Positions 1 through 10,596 of a stretch of DNA of 64,000 nt are shown piece after piece. A program made the translations under genes and the position numbers. How positions within the stretch are numbered: the stretch's first letter is position 1; the number at the start of each line of letters is the position of its first letter. The notes below the pieces were generated by a model. The model was given only the letters and a program-made list of their open reading frames with translations, was not told where the DNA came from and did no database searches. Origin of the DNA: Cannabis sativa. Its lineage: Eukaryota > Streptophyta > Magnoliopsida > Rosales > Cannabaceae. The stretch is from NCBI RefSeq assembly GCF_029168945.1, contig NC_083603.1, forward strand, positions 41,106,396-41,170,395, given 5' to 3'.

Positions 1-3000
1 GAAATGAATATGTTTGGAGGAGTTCATTTTTGGGAGAAACTACTTCTGAGAAAGTCATTCTAGACTTTATTTGCAAGTACACCAAATCTATGGATTTACC
101 CGAGCTTTCTCCTCCAAACTTGGAGTTGAAAGTAGCTTTTTCTCCACTGTCAATGAAACAAGCGTTTATGCTTCTTGATTGGATAAGGTTTCTTCAGACT
201 AGGGGGGCATGTCTACCTGAAAGATTCCAGGCAAGCATTCAAGATGGAAAATGGTTGAAGACTTACACGGGTTATAAATCTCCAAGGCAGTCTATTCTTC
301 CTGATGAAACAGGCAAAACAATGTTTGATATGGTGAAGCATGTTCTCAAGGATATATCAGTTATAGAACAAGAGTTCTACCATAACAAAATTAGAAAGTA
401 TCAAGATGAGTTGACATTTCTTGGTGTGGGATTCGGGTCAAGTGACGTGCAGAGATTAATTGCTGGGCGATTTGTCTCTCTTGTTTCGTCTGCTGGAATC
501 AGAAAAGAGGTGGTCTTTTCTTTGTTGAAGTTCATTGGTTTCTTGAACACAAGGAAAATGATTGATGAGGAGTGGTTGCAAGCCATGAAGAGGGCTAAGT
601 GGCTGAAGACTCATCAGGGTTATAGTGCTCCCGAGGGAGCTATTCTCCTGTTGTCTAAGATAGAAACATCTTCATGTTTGATTACCCCGAATCTTTTTAT
701 TGTTGATGAAGCTTATTATGGAAGCAATTTAGGCTCTTTCTCTGTTGAACTAAAGATGCTTGGAGTTATAACTGATCATGTTGAATCTTTGAAATTGATT
801 GCAGAAAATGCAAGTCTTTGTCCAAATCTGACTTCTGTAACAGCTGATTGCGGTTTGCTTATGCTTGAATGCATCAAAGTTTGTGGTACTTCTGCCACTA
901 GCTTGATTGAAAGGATTAAAGAGCAGCCTTGGTTAAAGACAAACTCGGGGTTCAACACCCCTTTCGAAACTACTTATCCTAATCCAATATGGGGCTCTTT
1001 GGCGAATGCTTTGCAGATTCCTACTGTTGACGAACTCTACTATGGAGATGAGCTTTTGAATTATCATAGTGAACTGAGTGCAATTGGGGTGGCTGTTGAT
1101 ACTGCTTGTGTAATTGAAAAGATTGATGCTAAGTTTAAGCTTCTTTTACATTCATCAAAACTGGGACCTGATATGGTACTATCAATGTTGAAGAGTTTGA
1201 AAGAAATGAGACAAATTTCATCTTCAGGATGTGTTGAACTGCAGTGTTTGTTTACTGAGAAGTGGTTAAAAACTCGTTGTGGTTACAAGGCTCCAAGCCA
1301 ATCAATTGTTTTTAGTATGAATTGGGGAGCGGTATCGCCTTTTGTTGACCTTCCTCTAATCGATGATGGGTTTTATAGCATTATGATTTACAGGTACAAG
1401 GATGAACTCCAAATGTTGGGTGCCATTACCAACTTTGAGGGTGGCGCTGGACTTGTTCTTGAAGGTCTAAAGAGTCCCATTGAACCTGAATTTATAACAG
1501 CTTCTGGTACAATAGCACTGTTGAAGTGCCTTCAGTCTGTTATGTCCAAGTCTTCTGATCAGTCATTGCCTGAGAACTTTCTTGAGAACATCTCCAAAAG
1601 CAAGTTTTTAAAGACAACAAAGGGTTACTCAGTTCCCGAAGAATGTGTTCTTTTCGATTCAGCTTGGGAAGGTACTTTGAACCAGACTGATGTGCCGAGT
1701 ATTGATGTGAAGTGTTACGAATCAGACTTATCATTGTACAAGGAGCAGTTGAAAGCCATTGGTGTAAGAACAGATTCTATGGAGGTTTGCTCTCTTATAT
1801 CTTGGCTACTCTATTCGCAGACAAACACATTGTTGATAACAAGGCTATATACATTCCTTTACTTGTTCAACTGGAAGCCAGAGAACTCAGATGAGTTCAT
1901 CTCTCTTGTTTGGATACCAAGCCATGATGGTGTCAAGGGAAAATGGATTAAGTCCACACAATGTATACGTAATGACAACAATGATCTCTTTGTTTCTCGC
2001 TTGCATTGTCTTTCTCGTTTTTACAAGCCAGAATTGCTACCTTTATTTGTGTCAGCTTTTGGTGTTAGAGAATTTCCTTCTCTGGATGACTATTTCCAGT
2101 TATGGAATGATTGGACTTCAAGCAATGACCGCCGTGTTTCTAAGGCTAAATGCCGCTCTTTTTGGGAAGGCATATCAAAACATTGGAAGCCCGAAACCAT
2201 AAAGGCTTTCAAGCAACACTTCACCAAACTTTCTGCCACCACAGTTTTGGATGATGAGATTCACTTGGTAGACAAGGAACATGTTTTCATACCTGATGAT
2301 TTGCGCTTGAAGAGTATTTTTGAAAGTGTTTCACTACCTTTGTTTGTTTGGTTCCCGAATGTTGGTACCTTATCGTCTTCCTCGTGGTTACTCAAGACGA
2401 TCTATTGCTCTCTAGGAGTAAAAAACTTGACTGATTCTGTCAAAGTTTGGAGCATCTTTGCAGGAGATACACCAAAGAAACTCATACCGAAGAATGGTTT
2501 GATCGAAAAAGGTCTCATCAAAATGATATTGGCTTTTCTTGCTGGTCCACTGCTTAATATGCCAGTAAAGAAGAGACAACAAACCGCCACTGCCCTTCTT
2601 AACCTCACCCTATACCAGACCGAGCAGCCCATCAAAATCACCTACATCCTGACCCCATACCCGAACGAAACAGTGAAAGCTGAAGCAAAGAAAATGGTGT
2701 TTTGGGACAAAAAATCAAAGCAGCTGATCATTGACAAATCAGGGTACGAAAACAGAAAAAGTAGCGCAGAGTTTGCGTCCTGTTTTGCTCAAGAAATTTC
2801 GGAAGGAATGCTGCCAGAAGCAAGAGCAACTGTAGTAGATAGTCTCAGCAGAATTATACACATGGGATTCATGTATGAGTTCAAAGAAGACTCTGTTGAG
2901 TACTTGTTAGTAAGAGAGAATCTGGAGATGTTGAGTGAAGATGTTAAGTTTGTTGGTTCTGTATTTGGTCAAGTCAATTCAGAGGAAATGGCTCCTTTTA

Positions 3001-3062
3001 CACCATTGCCACCACCATCCAAGAAGCTGTGCAAGAGAGGTAATAGTAGTGCCTTGACTTGA
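1..3062 (+). CDS. NO VEIN/sacsin-like large protein, C-terminal part (copy 1; 5' end outside window)
   Basis: The reading frame is open from the first complete codon (base 3) to TGA at 3060-3062, about 1,019 residues, and continues off the left edge. I recognise it as the C-terminal part of the plant NOV-like family (GHKL/HSP90-type ATPase at the N-terminus, sacsin-related), usually well over 1,600 aa; that N-terminal domain would lie outside the window. The visible part carries five repeats of about 110-117 aa, each with a W/F-L-K-T-x2-G-Y/F-x2-P motif (near bases 247, 598, 928, 1260, 1603) followed by a D-x2-Y/F-Y and E-L-x2-L/I-G-V/A block. A degenerate sixth (G-K-W-I-K-S) lies near 1939. 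No intron is needed. It is about 98% identical in protein to 11073-14136. Family assignment is from memory of the motif pattern; the biochemical role of this C-terminal region is not known to me. Confidence 0.8.
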   Translation, partial: NEYVWRSSFLGETTSEKVILDFICKYTKSMDLPELSPPNLELKVAFSPLSMKQAFMLLDWIRFLQTRGACLPERFQASIQDGKWLKTYTGYKSPRQSILPDETGKTMFDMVKHVLKDISVIEQEFYHNKIRKYQDELTFLGVGFGSSDVQRLIAGRFVSLVSSAGIRKEVVFSLLKFIGFLNTRKMIDEEWLQAMKRAKWLKTHQGYSAPEGAILLLSKIETSSCLITPNLFIVDEAYYGSNLGSFSVELKMLGVITDHVESLKLIAENASLCPNLTSVTADCGLLMLECIKVCGTSATSLIERIKEQPWLKTNSGFNTPFETTYPNPIWGSLANALQIPTVDELYYGDELLNYHSELSAIGVAVDTACVIEKIDAKFKLLLHSSKLGPDMVLSMLKSLKEMRQISSSGCVELQCLFTEKWLKTRCGYKAPSQSIVFSMNWGAVSPFVDLPLIDDGFYSIMIYRYKDELQMLGAITNFEGGAGLVLEGLKSPIEPEFITASGTIALLKCLQSVMSKSSDQSLPENFLENISKSKFLKTTKGYSVPEECVLFDSAWEGTLNQTDVPSIDVKCYESDLSLYKEQLKAIGVRTDSMEVCSLISWLLYSQTNTLLITRLYTFLYLFNWKPENSDEFISLVWIPSHDGVKGKWIKSTQCIRNDNNDLFVSRLHCLSRFYKPELLPLFVSAFGVREFPSLDDYFQLWNDWTSSNDRRVSKAKCRSFWEGISKHWKPETIKAFKQHFTKLSATTVLDDEIHLVDKEHVFIPDDLRLKSIFESVSLPLFVWFPNVGTLSSSSWLLKTIYCSLGVKNLTDSVKVWSIFAGDTPKKLIPKNGLIEKGLIKMILAFLAGPLLNMPVKKRQQTATALLNLTLYQTEQPIKITYILTPYPNETVKAEAKKMVFWDKKSKQLIIDKSGYENRKSSAEFASCFAQEISEGMLPEARATVVDSLSRIIHMGFMYEFKEDSVEYLLVRENLEMLSEDVKFVGSVFGQVNSEEMAPFTPLPPPSKKLCKRGNSSALT

Positions 3063-3478
3063 TCCTTTTGTTTTGGTACGACAATGTTATGCAATGTCGT
3101 TTTTGAATGCGCCTTTTGTTATGTGTATATTTTAATTTTGAATGTAGAAAACTTCAGTGTTCTGTCTTTGGCTAAGCTTCTTTTTCTTTTGACTCTTGTT
3201 ATGAATTATGTAATCTGATCCAAAGCAAAAAAAACCCACTTGACTTTCTTTTGACTCTTTGGGTAATTTGATGAACCAAAGTTTTCTATTTAGTGGTTGG
3301 GATGAAAAAACTAAGCATGTGAAAGTGGATATTGATACCCATATATATAGTAGTTACATAATTCTCATTTATATGTGATGGTTGTACTATTGTGCAAATT
3401 ATCAATATGTTAAATTTTGTTGATACTTATTTCTCAAACTATATTAGACAATTGGTAGTTAAATGATGACATGACAAA
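3063..3478. other. 3' flank of NOV-like copy 1
   Basis: No gene is visible here. The T-rich stretch matches 14137-14551 downstream of copy 2 with small differences, and presumably holds the 3' UTR. Homology to copy 2 stops exactly at 3478, where the Helitron begins. Confidence 0.6.
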
Positions 3479-6373
3479 TCTATATCTATATATAAAGGAA
3501 AGCACAAACATGATGATGTGGAGGTCTATGTGAGTTTTCCTTCATCATCTTTATTTTCTTAGTTTTTCAATTTTTTTTCAAACTTAATTTAGTTTTATAA
3601 CTCCTATTATTAATAATGTAACATTCTCCATTAATTCAAGTCTTTTTATCTTCTTATATATAATTAATTAATAAGTAATAATTTTAATGTTTGGTAAGGA
3701 AAAACGAATTTAATATTTCATTTTTATACTCATTTTTTTAAGTGACTTTTGGTATACTTGAAAATAAATAAATAAATTACAATAATAATATGTAGATAAT
3801 AATTAAATTAAATTGGTGATAATAGAATAGGAACCATCTTTTGAGCTATTTAACTTCTCATTATCACTAATTTTTTCCTATATATATAGGTTCTCATCAT
3901 CTAATTTCTTGCAAAAAAAATTAGAAAAAATTCCTCTTTTGTTAATTAGCATATGTTGCCAGTGGATTATCTTCTAACTAATTAGGAAGACGAACTAACA
4001 ACTATGGAGATGATAATGGTCAATGTTGAATCAAGATAATTTTATATTGGTATGTATGTTTTGGTGTATAATGGAAGAATTTTGTTCATTAGTTTTGAAT
4101 TTGATGTAAAATTTTAGATATTGCAATTAAGTAATATATATAAATATGTATATTTAGTCATGTTGTCACCTATTAAAAGAGGTCATACATTTCTTGAAAT
4201 AAAAGAAAATATTTTTTCATATATTTCGTTGATATTCGATATTCGATACTTGATGTCTTGATATTTTTTTGACATATATTTATTTTATTTGAGAAAAAAT
4301 ATTATATTTTTCTAAATATATATATTAGGTTCTAATTAAGTAAAAGTGTTTAGAATTTTTTTTTTTATGATATAGTTGTTACTTATCTATATTTAAATAT
4401 ATATATATATAATATTATGATATTATGATGCTATGACTTTTTTGTCCTAATCTTTCTTCTTTTTTTTTTTCTCTTATTTTATTAGAATTTTATTTAATTT
4501 ATCTTTAAAAAAGATTAATAATAATTACTCTCATTTAATTAGTTTTTAGTTTCTCTCATAAAATATCATTGACTGGAGAGTTTTTCAATTTTGTAACTAT
4601 AACGTTTTTCTAATAGATTTGTGTATTTATGTATTTTATTTGTCAAGTTTTAATGTTTTGATTTTTATAAAAACAAATATGTTACATTTATATATAAAAT
4701 CATTTAGAAAGACAAAAATAATTAACCTAAAAAATCAATATAATTTTTTAAAATTATTATAAATTATTTGTTAACCATTATTATTATTATTATTTGATCA
4801 ATAAACTTCTTATTATTAATAATACATAACAATAAAATAAAATAAATATTTAATAATACTCAATATACAATGTAGTTTCTATATAAGAGAAGACTTCATC
4901 AAGACTAATCATAATTGTCAAATACATTAATCACCATACCATATTAATAGATTATTTTATTTGAGACTTTTAAGTTTTTCTTTAATTATTTAATTTCTCC
5001 CTATACCATATTAATTCTTTTATATATATACATATATCCCATTTAGCTAATTTAACGCTAAAAAAAATGGAGAGATAAGAATTCTTCTTTTGGTAATTAG
5101 TATGTCTTTGGTGGAAGTCACTTTCTAACTAATTGGAGCTAGCAAGTATAATAATGGGAGTTCTCTATGTTTTTCATATTGAAATTATGTAATTTAGTTT
5201 AAATAAAATAATTACACTAATATGTGCTTGCTTAATTTGTATATACATAATAAGTAAAAATACCGCATAAACTATTATTTTGTATATATCTCCTTTTTTT
5301 AAGCATGTTAATAATATTATTAATAGGTTTTTATTTTAGTTTTTTTGTTTACTATTTGACTTGATCAGAGGTGATTTACTTTAAAAATGTAACTCTCATC
5401 ATAAATTCAATTATAATGCTCTTATTATTTTCCTTACTTCATGCATATAGAATATATATATATATTGATATATAGTTAACATCATTATTATTTTTATATT
5501 TTCTTATAAAATAAAAACTCTGCCTCAACAATTGACACATAATATCTCTAATGCTTTCATATATATATATATATATATACATTGATTATATGATAATAAT
5601 AATATTATAACTATTATTTTTTATTAATCACATATTTAATAATTATCACGTATTTATAGTGACTTTTTTTTTTGTTTGAAAAGATTTAGAGTGACTTTTA
5701 TTTTTAGTAATTTAAATCATATAATTTATATCTATTTATATTATATTCATATAACTGTAAAATATTAAAAAGTGGTGTGACATTCTCTATATCTAATTTT
5801 TTTTAAATAGCTACATCTATTTTTCTATTTTTTTTAGGTTATAGTTTTTTTTTTCTACTTTTTCATGTTATTTCAATTTAATGTAACCAATCAACTAATT
5901 AAATTATAATTTATAATACAAAGGATACAAACATTTATGTTTTATAAAACTTATCAACAATAATTTTGTTCATAAATTATGAAACATTTTTAATGAAACT
6001 AAAGGTCCATTTTAAAATTAATTGTTTCTCTATTTGCAAATGTTGAGAATGTTCAAAGAAATTTAAAGTTAGCATGTAATAATATTAATATTGTGCATAT
6101 TGAATCAAATAGTTAATTGTGTTTTATAATTTATATTGATATATATACTTTAATATTAAACATTAAAATTTATTTAAGTTCATAAATGAGATTTATTGAT
6201 GTTGTGATTTTTTTTTTAGAAAATAGTTGATAGTATATTTTTAGTTGCGAATGTAATAATATTATATTATTATTAACATTTAGGATGTGTATATATGTGC
6301 TCTCTTTAGGGGATTAAATCCCTTTCTTTTCAATTTATTTCTAATTATGAAAATTTGTGTCAATTATTGTTTC

Positions 6374-6375
<2 letters not shown>

Positions 6376-6432
<57 letters not shown>
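6376..6432. repeat. (TAA)n microsatellite, about 19 units
   Basis: Uninterrupted TAA/ATA trinucleotide run inside the Helitron, close to its 3' end. Confidence 0.95.
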
Positions 6433-6433
<1 letters not shown>

Positions 6434-6500
6434 TGATAGTTATAATAATCATAATGAACTTATATTGTTGCTATAAATTGTATTAAAAATGGGGTCGAAC

Positions 6501-6515
6501 CCGCGCGAAGCGCGG
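6501..6515 (+). other. Helitron 3' terminal hairpin
   Basis: CCGCGC, loop GAA, GCGCGG: a perfect 6-bp stem ending 9 bases before the terminal CTAG. It stands out in otherwise AT-rich DNA. In Helitrons this hairpin serves as the rolling-circle termination signal. Confidence 0.88.
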
Positions 6516-6528
6516 CTTAGTCTCCTAG

Positions 6529-7822
6529 TTTATATATAAACAAAATATTAAATATATGATGCCATGTTATTATATTGACAATACACGAGTTGTACTTAAT
6601 TGCAACCAAATATTATTTTTTTTTTTGTATTAATACTAAAGATTATTTTCTATAAGAAATATAAAAGTTGAGCTATATTTTGTACAAAATGTACTTTTGT
6701 GATATTTTTATAATAATTTTGTGTTCCAATATATAATTGTAAATCTTGATACAAAATTTAGGGTTTTTTTCATTTTTGCACTTCAAAACAGATTTTTTTT
6801 CCTTTTGCATTTTTATGGAATTCTACATAAAAACTCCTATTACAACTACTGCAACTTAAATTACAACAAAAAATCGTAAAGAAACCATTATTGCAACTAG
6901 CGCTGCAACCATTTTAGAAACCCAAACTGTAAATTTGAAAAAAAAAATTAAAAAAAATAGTATATGTAATAATTTCCCATAAATTGGTATGTTATTTAAT
7001 ACTTACTTAATAATTTATTAAAAAATATAAAATAATAATAATGTAAAGTTAAATATAAAATTTAATAATAATAATAATGCAAGTTATTTAATGCAAAAGA
7101 GTGTGTTAGCTAAAATTTAATAATAAAATATTAAAAGTAGCATAATAATAAATATAAAAGTATAACATTTATTGTAAAGTAAATTTTGTATCATGTTATA
7201 TTGTGATACAAATTTGGATCACTTTTAATTAGGTAAGATTTTCGCATTATAATTTAGCATACCATTAAAGTAGACTTTTAATAAAGTGAACTATATTTTA
7301 TATTTGTATTACTTATTTGCATTTCTATTGAAAATACTCTTAAGTAACTGAAAAGATTTGAGTATTATACATTACATACTTTTTTTGCTATTATCTTGCT
7401 AAATTAGTAAGCGTGAAGATTCATTTTTTTTTTTTGCTATTCAACTTTTATTCATTAATAAAAAATAAAATAATTTTGACCTCATGCCACATAATCTCGC
7501 AAAATTAAGTTTATCTCTAGTTTATGTTATGGTGTGGTGGTCAAATCTTCCTAGTTATCACGCGTTCAAAAGTAGTGTTTCATATTGTATTAAATTAATC
7601 TAATTTAACTTAATTTATATTAAATATGCTAATTATTTTTGTTGATTTAGTTATAGGTTATTTTTTAATAAATAAAAAATTAATTGACGTATTAAATTTT
7701 TTAACAAGGGATTTTGAATGCTAATTTTGAGTTTTCGACTCCTTTATTTTGCACTTTCCTTTAATATTAAAAAAAAAACCATTAAGATTTTACAATCATA
7801 AAAAAATAAAATAATTTTTTTA
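6529..7822. other. Intergenic DNA between Helitron and RING A
   Basis: AT-rich, no coding frame. It is co-linear with 14552-15841 of copy 2 apart from small indels and a T-tract expansion in copy 2. I see no gene in it; it includes the 3' flank of RING A. Confidence 0.6.
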
Positions 7823-8983
7823 TTAAATTATCTCAAATCTACATAATGGACAAAATTTACTAATACGTAGCCAGTCAACAATACATTCTTTATGATATAT
7901 GTGGGAACAAATTAAGTTACTAGCTTCATAACCAATGGAAATATTCTCCAAACAAATCGAACAGAAAAATTGATCATTTTCAACCAACACCTTATCCAAA
8001 TTTTCAATCGACTTTTCACTAGCTGCCACAAAACCAATAGCATAATCTTCGTCAACAAAACCAATATCATCATAATCTTCGTCAATATCACTCTCGAGTG
8101 ATAGATCATCATCATCATAATCTTCATCATCATCAATATCATCACCACCATCATAATCTTCGTCAATATCACTCTCAGAGACGAGTGATAGATTATCATC
8201 ATCATTATCTCCATCATCAATATCATCATCATCATCAATATCATCACTATCATCATAATCTTCGTCAATATCACTCTCAGAGACGAGTGATAGATCATCA
8301 TCATCATCAATATCATCACCGTCATCATCATTATCAGCATCATAATCATCATCATTAACATCATCTTCATCATTATCATCATCATCAACATCATCTTCAT
8401 CATTAACATCATCTTCATCATTATCATCATCATTAACACCATCTTCATTATTATTATCAGCATCATCATCATTAACATCATCTTTGTCATCAACATCATC
8501 TTCATCATTATCAACATCATCTTCATCATTATCATCATCATCAACACCAATCTCAGAGAGGGATAATACTAGATCTTCATAAGCATCGCGATAATTGAAT
8601 CGAGTTGGTTCAGGTTCAGCAAAAGAAATATTCACATCAACTTTTAAACTTAAATTATTATTGCAGTTGTGATGAGTCAACATTTGTCGACAATAATCAA
8701 TAATTTTATAAGAAAGAATAAAGTAATAAGAAGGAAGATTGGCCTGATTACGAAGCATGTCATCAATAGCTTCTTTAGCAATAATGTTGTAATAGCTATA
8801 CAATAATGTCACAAATGGAAGTTGTACATTATATGTGAAAACATCTGATGAGGTTATATCAATTGTATATTTCACAAATAAATAAATTTTAAAGCAAGGG
8901 TATCCTTGCTTTACATCTGTTATTTCTTCACAATTATCATATGGTGATATGTTATAGTAGTGCCTAATTCGAGAAGGAGCCAT
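7823..8983 (-). CDS. RING-H2 finger protein A with long Asp-rich region (copy 1)
   Basis: Single-exon gene, 386 aa, ATG at 8983-8981. Order: an N-terminal region of about 130 aa (from I-S-P-Y-D to K-V-D-V-N) that I do not recognise; about 170 aa made mostly of Asp with Asn and Glu, including three copies of an L-S-L-(V-S)-E-S-D-I-D-E-D-Y-D motif; then A-A-S-E-K-S and a C-terminal RING-H2 finger. The finger has C-S-I-C, C-S-H-I-Y-H-K-E-C and C-P-L-C, all eight ligands in C3H2C3 order, plus the W before the last pair typical of E2-binding RINGs. It is probably an E3 ubiquitin ligase; no membrane segment or signal peptide is seen, so cytosol or nucleus is inferred. The N-terminal region is shared with RING B, so A and B are older paralogues. 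Substrate unknown. Confidence 0.85.
   Translation of the reverse strand: MAPSRIRHYYNISPYDNCEEITDVKQGYPCFKIYLFVKYTIDITSSDVFTYNVQLPFVTLLYSYYNIIAKEAIDDMLRNQANLPSYYFILSYKIIDYCRQMLTHHNCNNNLSLKVDVNISFAEPEPTRFNYRDAYEDLVLSLSEIGVDDDDNDEDDVDNDEDDVDDKDDVNDDDADNNNEDGVNDDDNDEDDVNDEDDVDDDDNDEDDVNDDDYDADNDDDGDDIDDDDDLSLVSESDIDEDYDDSDDIDDDDDIDDGDNDDDNLSLVSESDIDEDYDGGDDIDDDEDYDDDDLSLESDIDEDYDDIGFVDEDYAIGFVAASEKSIENLDKVLVENDQFFCSICLENISIGYEASNLICSHIYHKECIVDWLRISKFCPLCRFEII
8086..8548 (-). repeat. Coding GAT-type trinucleotide array in RING A
   Basis: About 460 bp of imperfect ATC/ATT/TTC triplets on the plus strand (GAT/AAT/GAA on the coding strand), encoding the Asp/Asn/Glu tract. Frame is kept throughout. 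The other copy differs by one Asp codon and a few substitutions. Confidence 0.92.
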
Positions 8984-9864
8984 AATAATAATAATTTTAT
9001 TAAAATAAAGGAAAGGTAATTGATCATATGATTTTGAGATTCAGACTTGACTAGAAGGTATGTTAGTGTATATATAGAAAAAATTTAGCAGCTAAATTTT
9101 AAACAATATATCCTATTCCTACTAGTACTATTATTGTTATTATGATTCGGGAGAAGATACTATATTAATATATTAAAAAATTGAAATGGAAATTTAAATT
9201 AAAGATGACACCTAACTTAAATTTTTAAAAATAATAATATCTTTTTATCAACGAAAGTATGATTTTTTTTTTAACTGAAAATTAAAAGATCGGTTAAATA
9301 ATAATGAAATATAATTATGAGTATTTATTTTATTAAATATTGTATATAAATATTTATTTTATTAATTTTTTTATATAATAGGCGTGTGGTGGTAGTCGAA
9401 CATTATTGGCTAAATAATTAATATGAGTTGCAACACTAAAACTAAATAGAATCAAAATATGTAAGATTTATTATTGAGAATAACATTCTCATATTATTTA
9501 TTTGCTAATTATTTGGTGTTCTATAGTGTTAAATCAATTTAAATTTGAGATATCAAGTAATATAATTTATATTTATATTAAATATGTTAACTGCTTTTTA
9601 ACATAAGATATTTATTCTTAACAGAAGATCTTTTTAATGAGAGTATATATTAGTACATTAGCTGTTTAATTAATATTAATAATTAGTGACAGATAAAGTA
9701 ATGTCTTCCATTAAATTAATTAGTAACCAGTGTTATAAGAAGACTCGATCGTATGAATGAGCCAATTTACAATTAATTGAGTTTTTTGTTAAAGAGTTAA
9801 TAATATAAACTATACATTTTTTTTCCCTATTTAAAACTATACTATACTATAGTCACTACGTATG
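8984..9864. other. Intergenic DNA between RING A and RING B pseudogene
   Basis: AT-rich, no gene seen. It should contain the RING A promoter (on the 8984 side) and the 3' flank of the RING B pseudogene. It is co-linear with 17009-17888 in copy 2. Confidence 0.55.
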
Positions 9865-10548
9865 TTACACTATCTCAAATCTACATAATGGACAAAATTT
9901 ACTAACTCGTAACCATTCAAAACACAATTGTCATGATATTTATGAAAACAAGTTAACTTAGTAGCTTTATAACCAATCAAAATATTCTCCAAACAAATTG
10001 AACAATTCAATCGTTCGTTTTCAACCAATAATCTATCTATCTAATTTTTCAATTGACTTTTCACTAGCTGCCACAAAAGGTATAAAGATATTCTCATCAT
10101 CGTCGTCATCATCAATTGGATCAAGTAATTTAGTAACAAAAACATTCACATCAACTCTTACTCGCAAATTACAATCTTTATCGTCTTTGTCGTCATCGTC
10201 GTCGTCATCCCACACATTCCACATGTCTCGACAGTAATTAAGAATTTTGTTAGTAAGAAAAAAGAAAGAAGAAGGAAGGTAAGTCTCCGAAAGCATGTCC
10301 TCAATAAAATCTTTAGTATTATGGTTCCCATAAATCAAAGCCATAAATGGAAGTTGTAAAGTTTGTGTGAAAACAAGTGATGAAATTTGTTGTTGTATTC
10401 TTGATGAAGTATTAGTATCATCATCTAATTTAATTGTGTAATTGGTAAATAAATAAATTGTAAAATAACAAGGTCGTCGTTCCTTTATTGTAATAACTTC
10501 ATCATCTATTATTATATCATCATCGTCATTGTATGGTGAGATTTTAAA
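9865..10548 (-). pseudogene. RING-H2 protein B, copy 1, inactivated
   Basis: Matches the intact gene at 17889-18599 from its 12th codon or so to its stop. Three lesions are visible. First, the duplication junction at 10548/10549 replaces the native ATG, first codons and promoter with antisense NOV-like DNA; the frame stays open through the junction but has no upstream ATG nearby. Second, a CTAT duplication (CTATCTATCTA near 10032-10042 against CTATCTA in copy 2) shifts the frame just after A-A-S-E-K-S, before the RING finger. Third, one base is missing near 9919 within the RING (TTCAAAACAC against TTCAACAACAC). The result has no start codon and no readable RING finger. Confidence 0.9.
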
Positions 10549-10549
10549 T
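10548..10549. other. Tandem-duplication junction (RING B 5' end joined to NOV-like interior)
   Basis: Up to GGTGAGATTTTAAA, this DNA matches RING B copy 2 (to 18548). After it, copy 2 of RING B continues with its own start region, whereas here the sequence becomes NOV-like coding sequence on the other strand. No insertion is obvious at the join; at most a few bases could be shared between the two sides. Confidence 0.88.
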
Positions 10550-10596
10550 TCATTAACCGAGAAGGGAATGTGGAATTGTGTTCCATTTCCCAAACC

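Larger units (their letters stand above)
3479..6528 (+). mobile_element. Non-autonomous Helitron, 3,050 bp
   Basis: The 5' end is TCTATATC and the 3' end is CTAG, preceded by a perfect GC-rich hairpin (6501-6515). These are the hallmarks of Helitrons, which insert between A and T without target duplication. The empty site is present in the second duplicate: copy 2 reads straight from GACAAA (ending 14551) into TTTATATATAAAC (starting 14552), while copy 1 has the same two halves flanking the element. Insertion therefore postdates the duplication. There is no reading frame for a Rep/helicase; the interior is very AT-rich, with a TAA microsatellite near the 3' end and two weakly similar stretches (about 3880-4020 and 5020-5160). 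It is non-autonomous and must have been mobilised by proteins encoded elsewhere. Confidence 0.93.
1..10548. repeat. Tandem segmental duplication, copy 1 (left end outside window)
   Basis: This block (NOV-like 3' part, RING A, RING B) repeats in the same order and orientation at 10549-18548. Position 1 aligns with about 11074, so about 525 bp of this copy should lie left of the window. Alignment offset is 11,074 before the Helitron and 8,019 after it; the difference is nearly all the Helitron. Coding parts differ at about 1-1.5% of bases by eye, so the duplication is fairly recent. Confidence 0.92.

Noticed and set aside
6491..6515. tRNA-like TCGAACCC arm near 6495
   Set aside because: No acceptor or anticodon stem fits; the sequence is the 3' end of the Helitron with its terminal hairpin.
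8098..8358. His-rich open frame on the plus strand across the RING A acidic tract
   Set aside because: It is the complement of the GAT repeat array; the RING A frame on the minus strand has a start, conserved domains and a second intact copy.
10549..10593. N-terminal extension of RING B copy 1 through the join
   Set aside because: The frame is open but has no ATG; these codons are antisense NOV-like sequence.
10570..10596. Extension of NOV-like copy 2 upstream to a GTG codon
   Set aside because: GTG is not a usual plant start; the first ATG is at 10597, and the stretch lies next to the duplication join.
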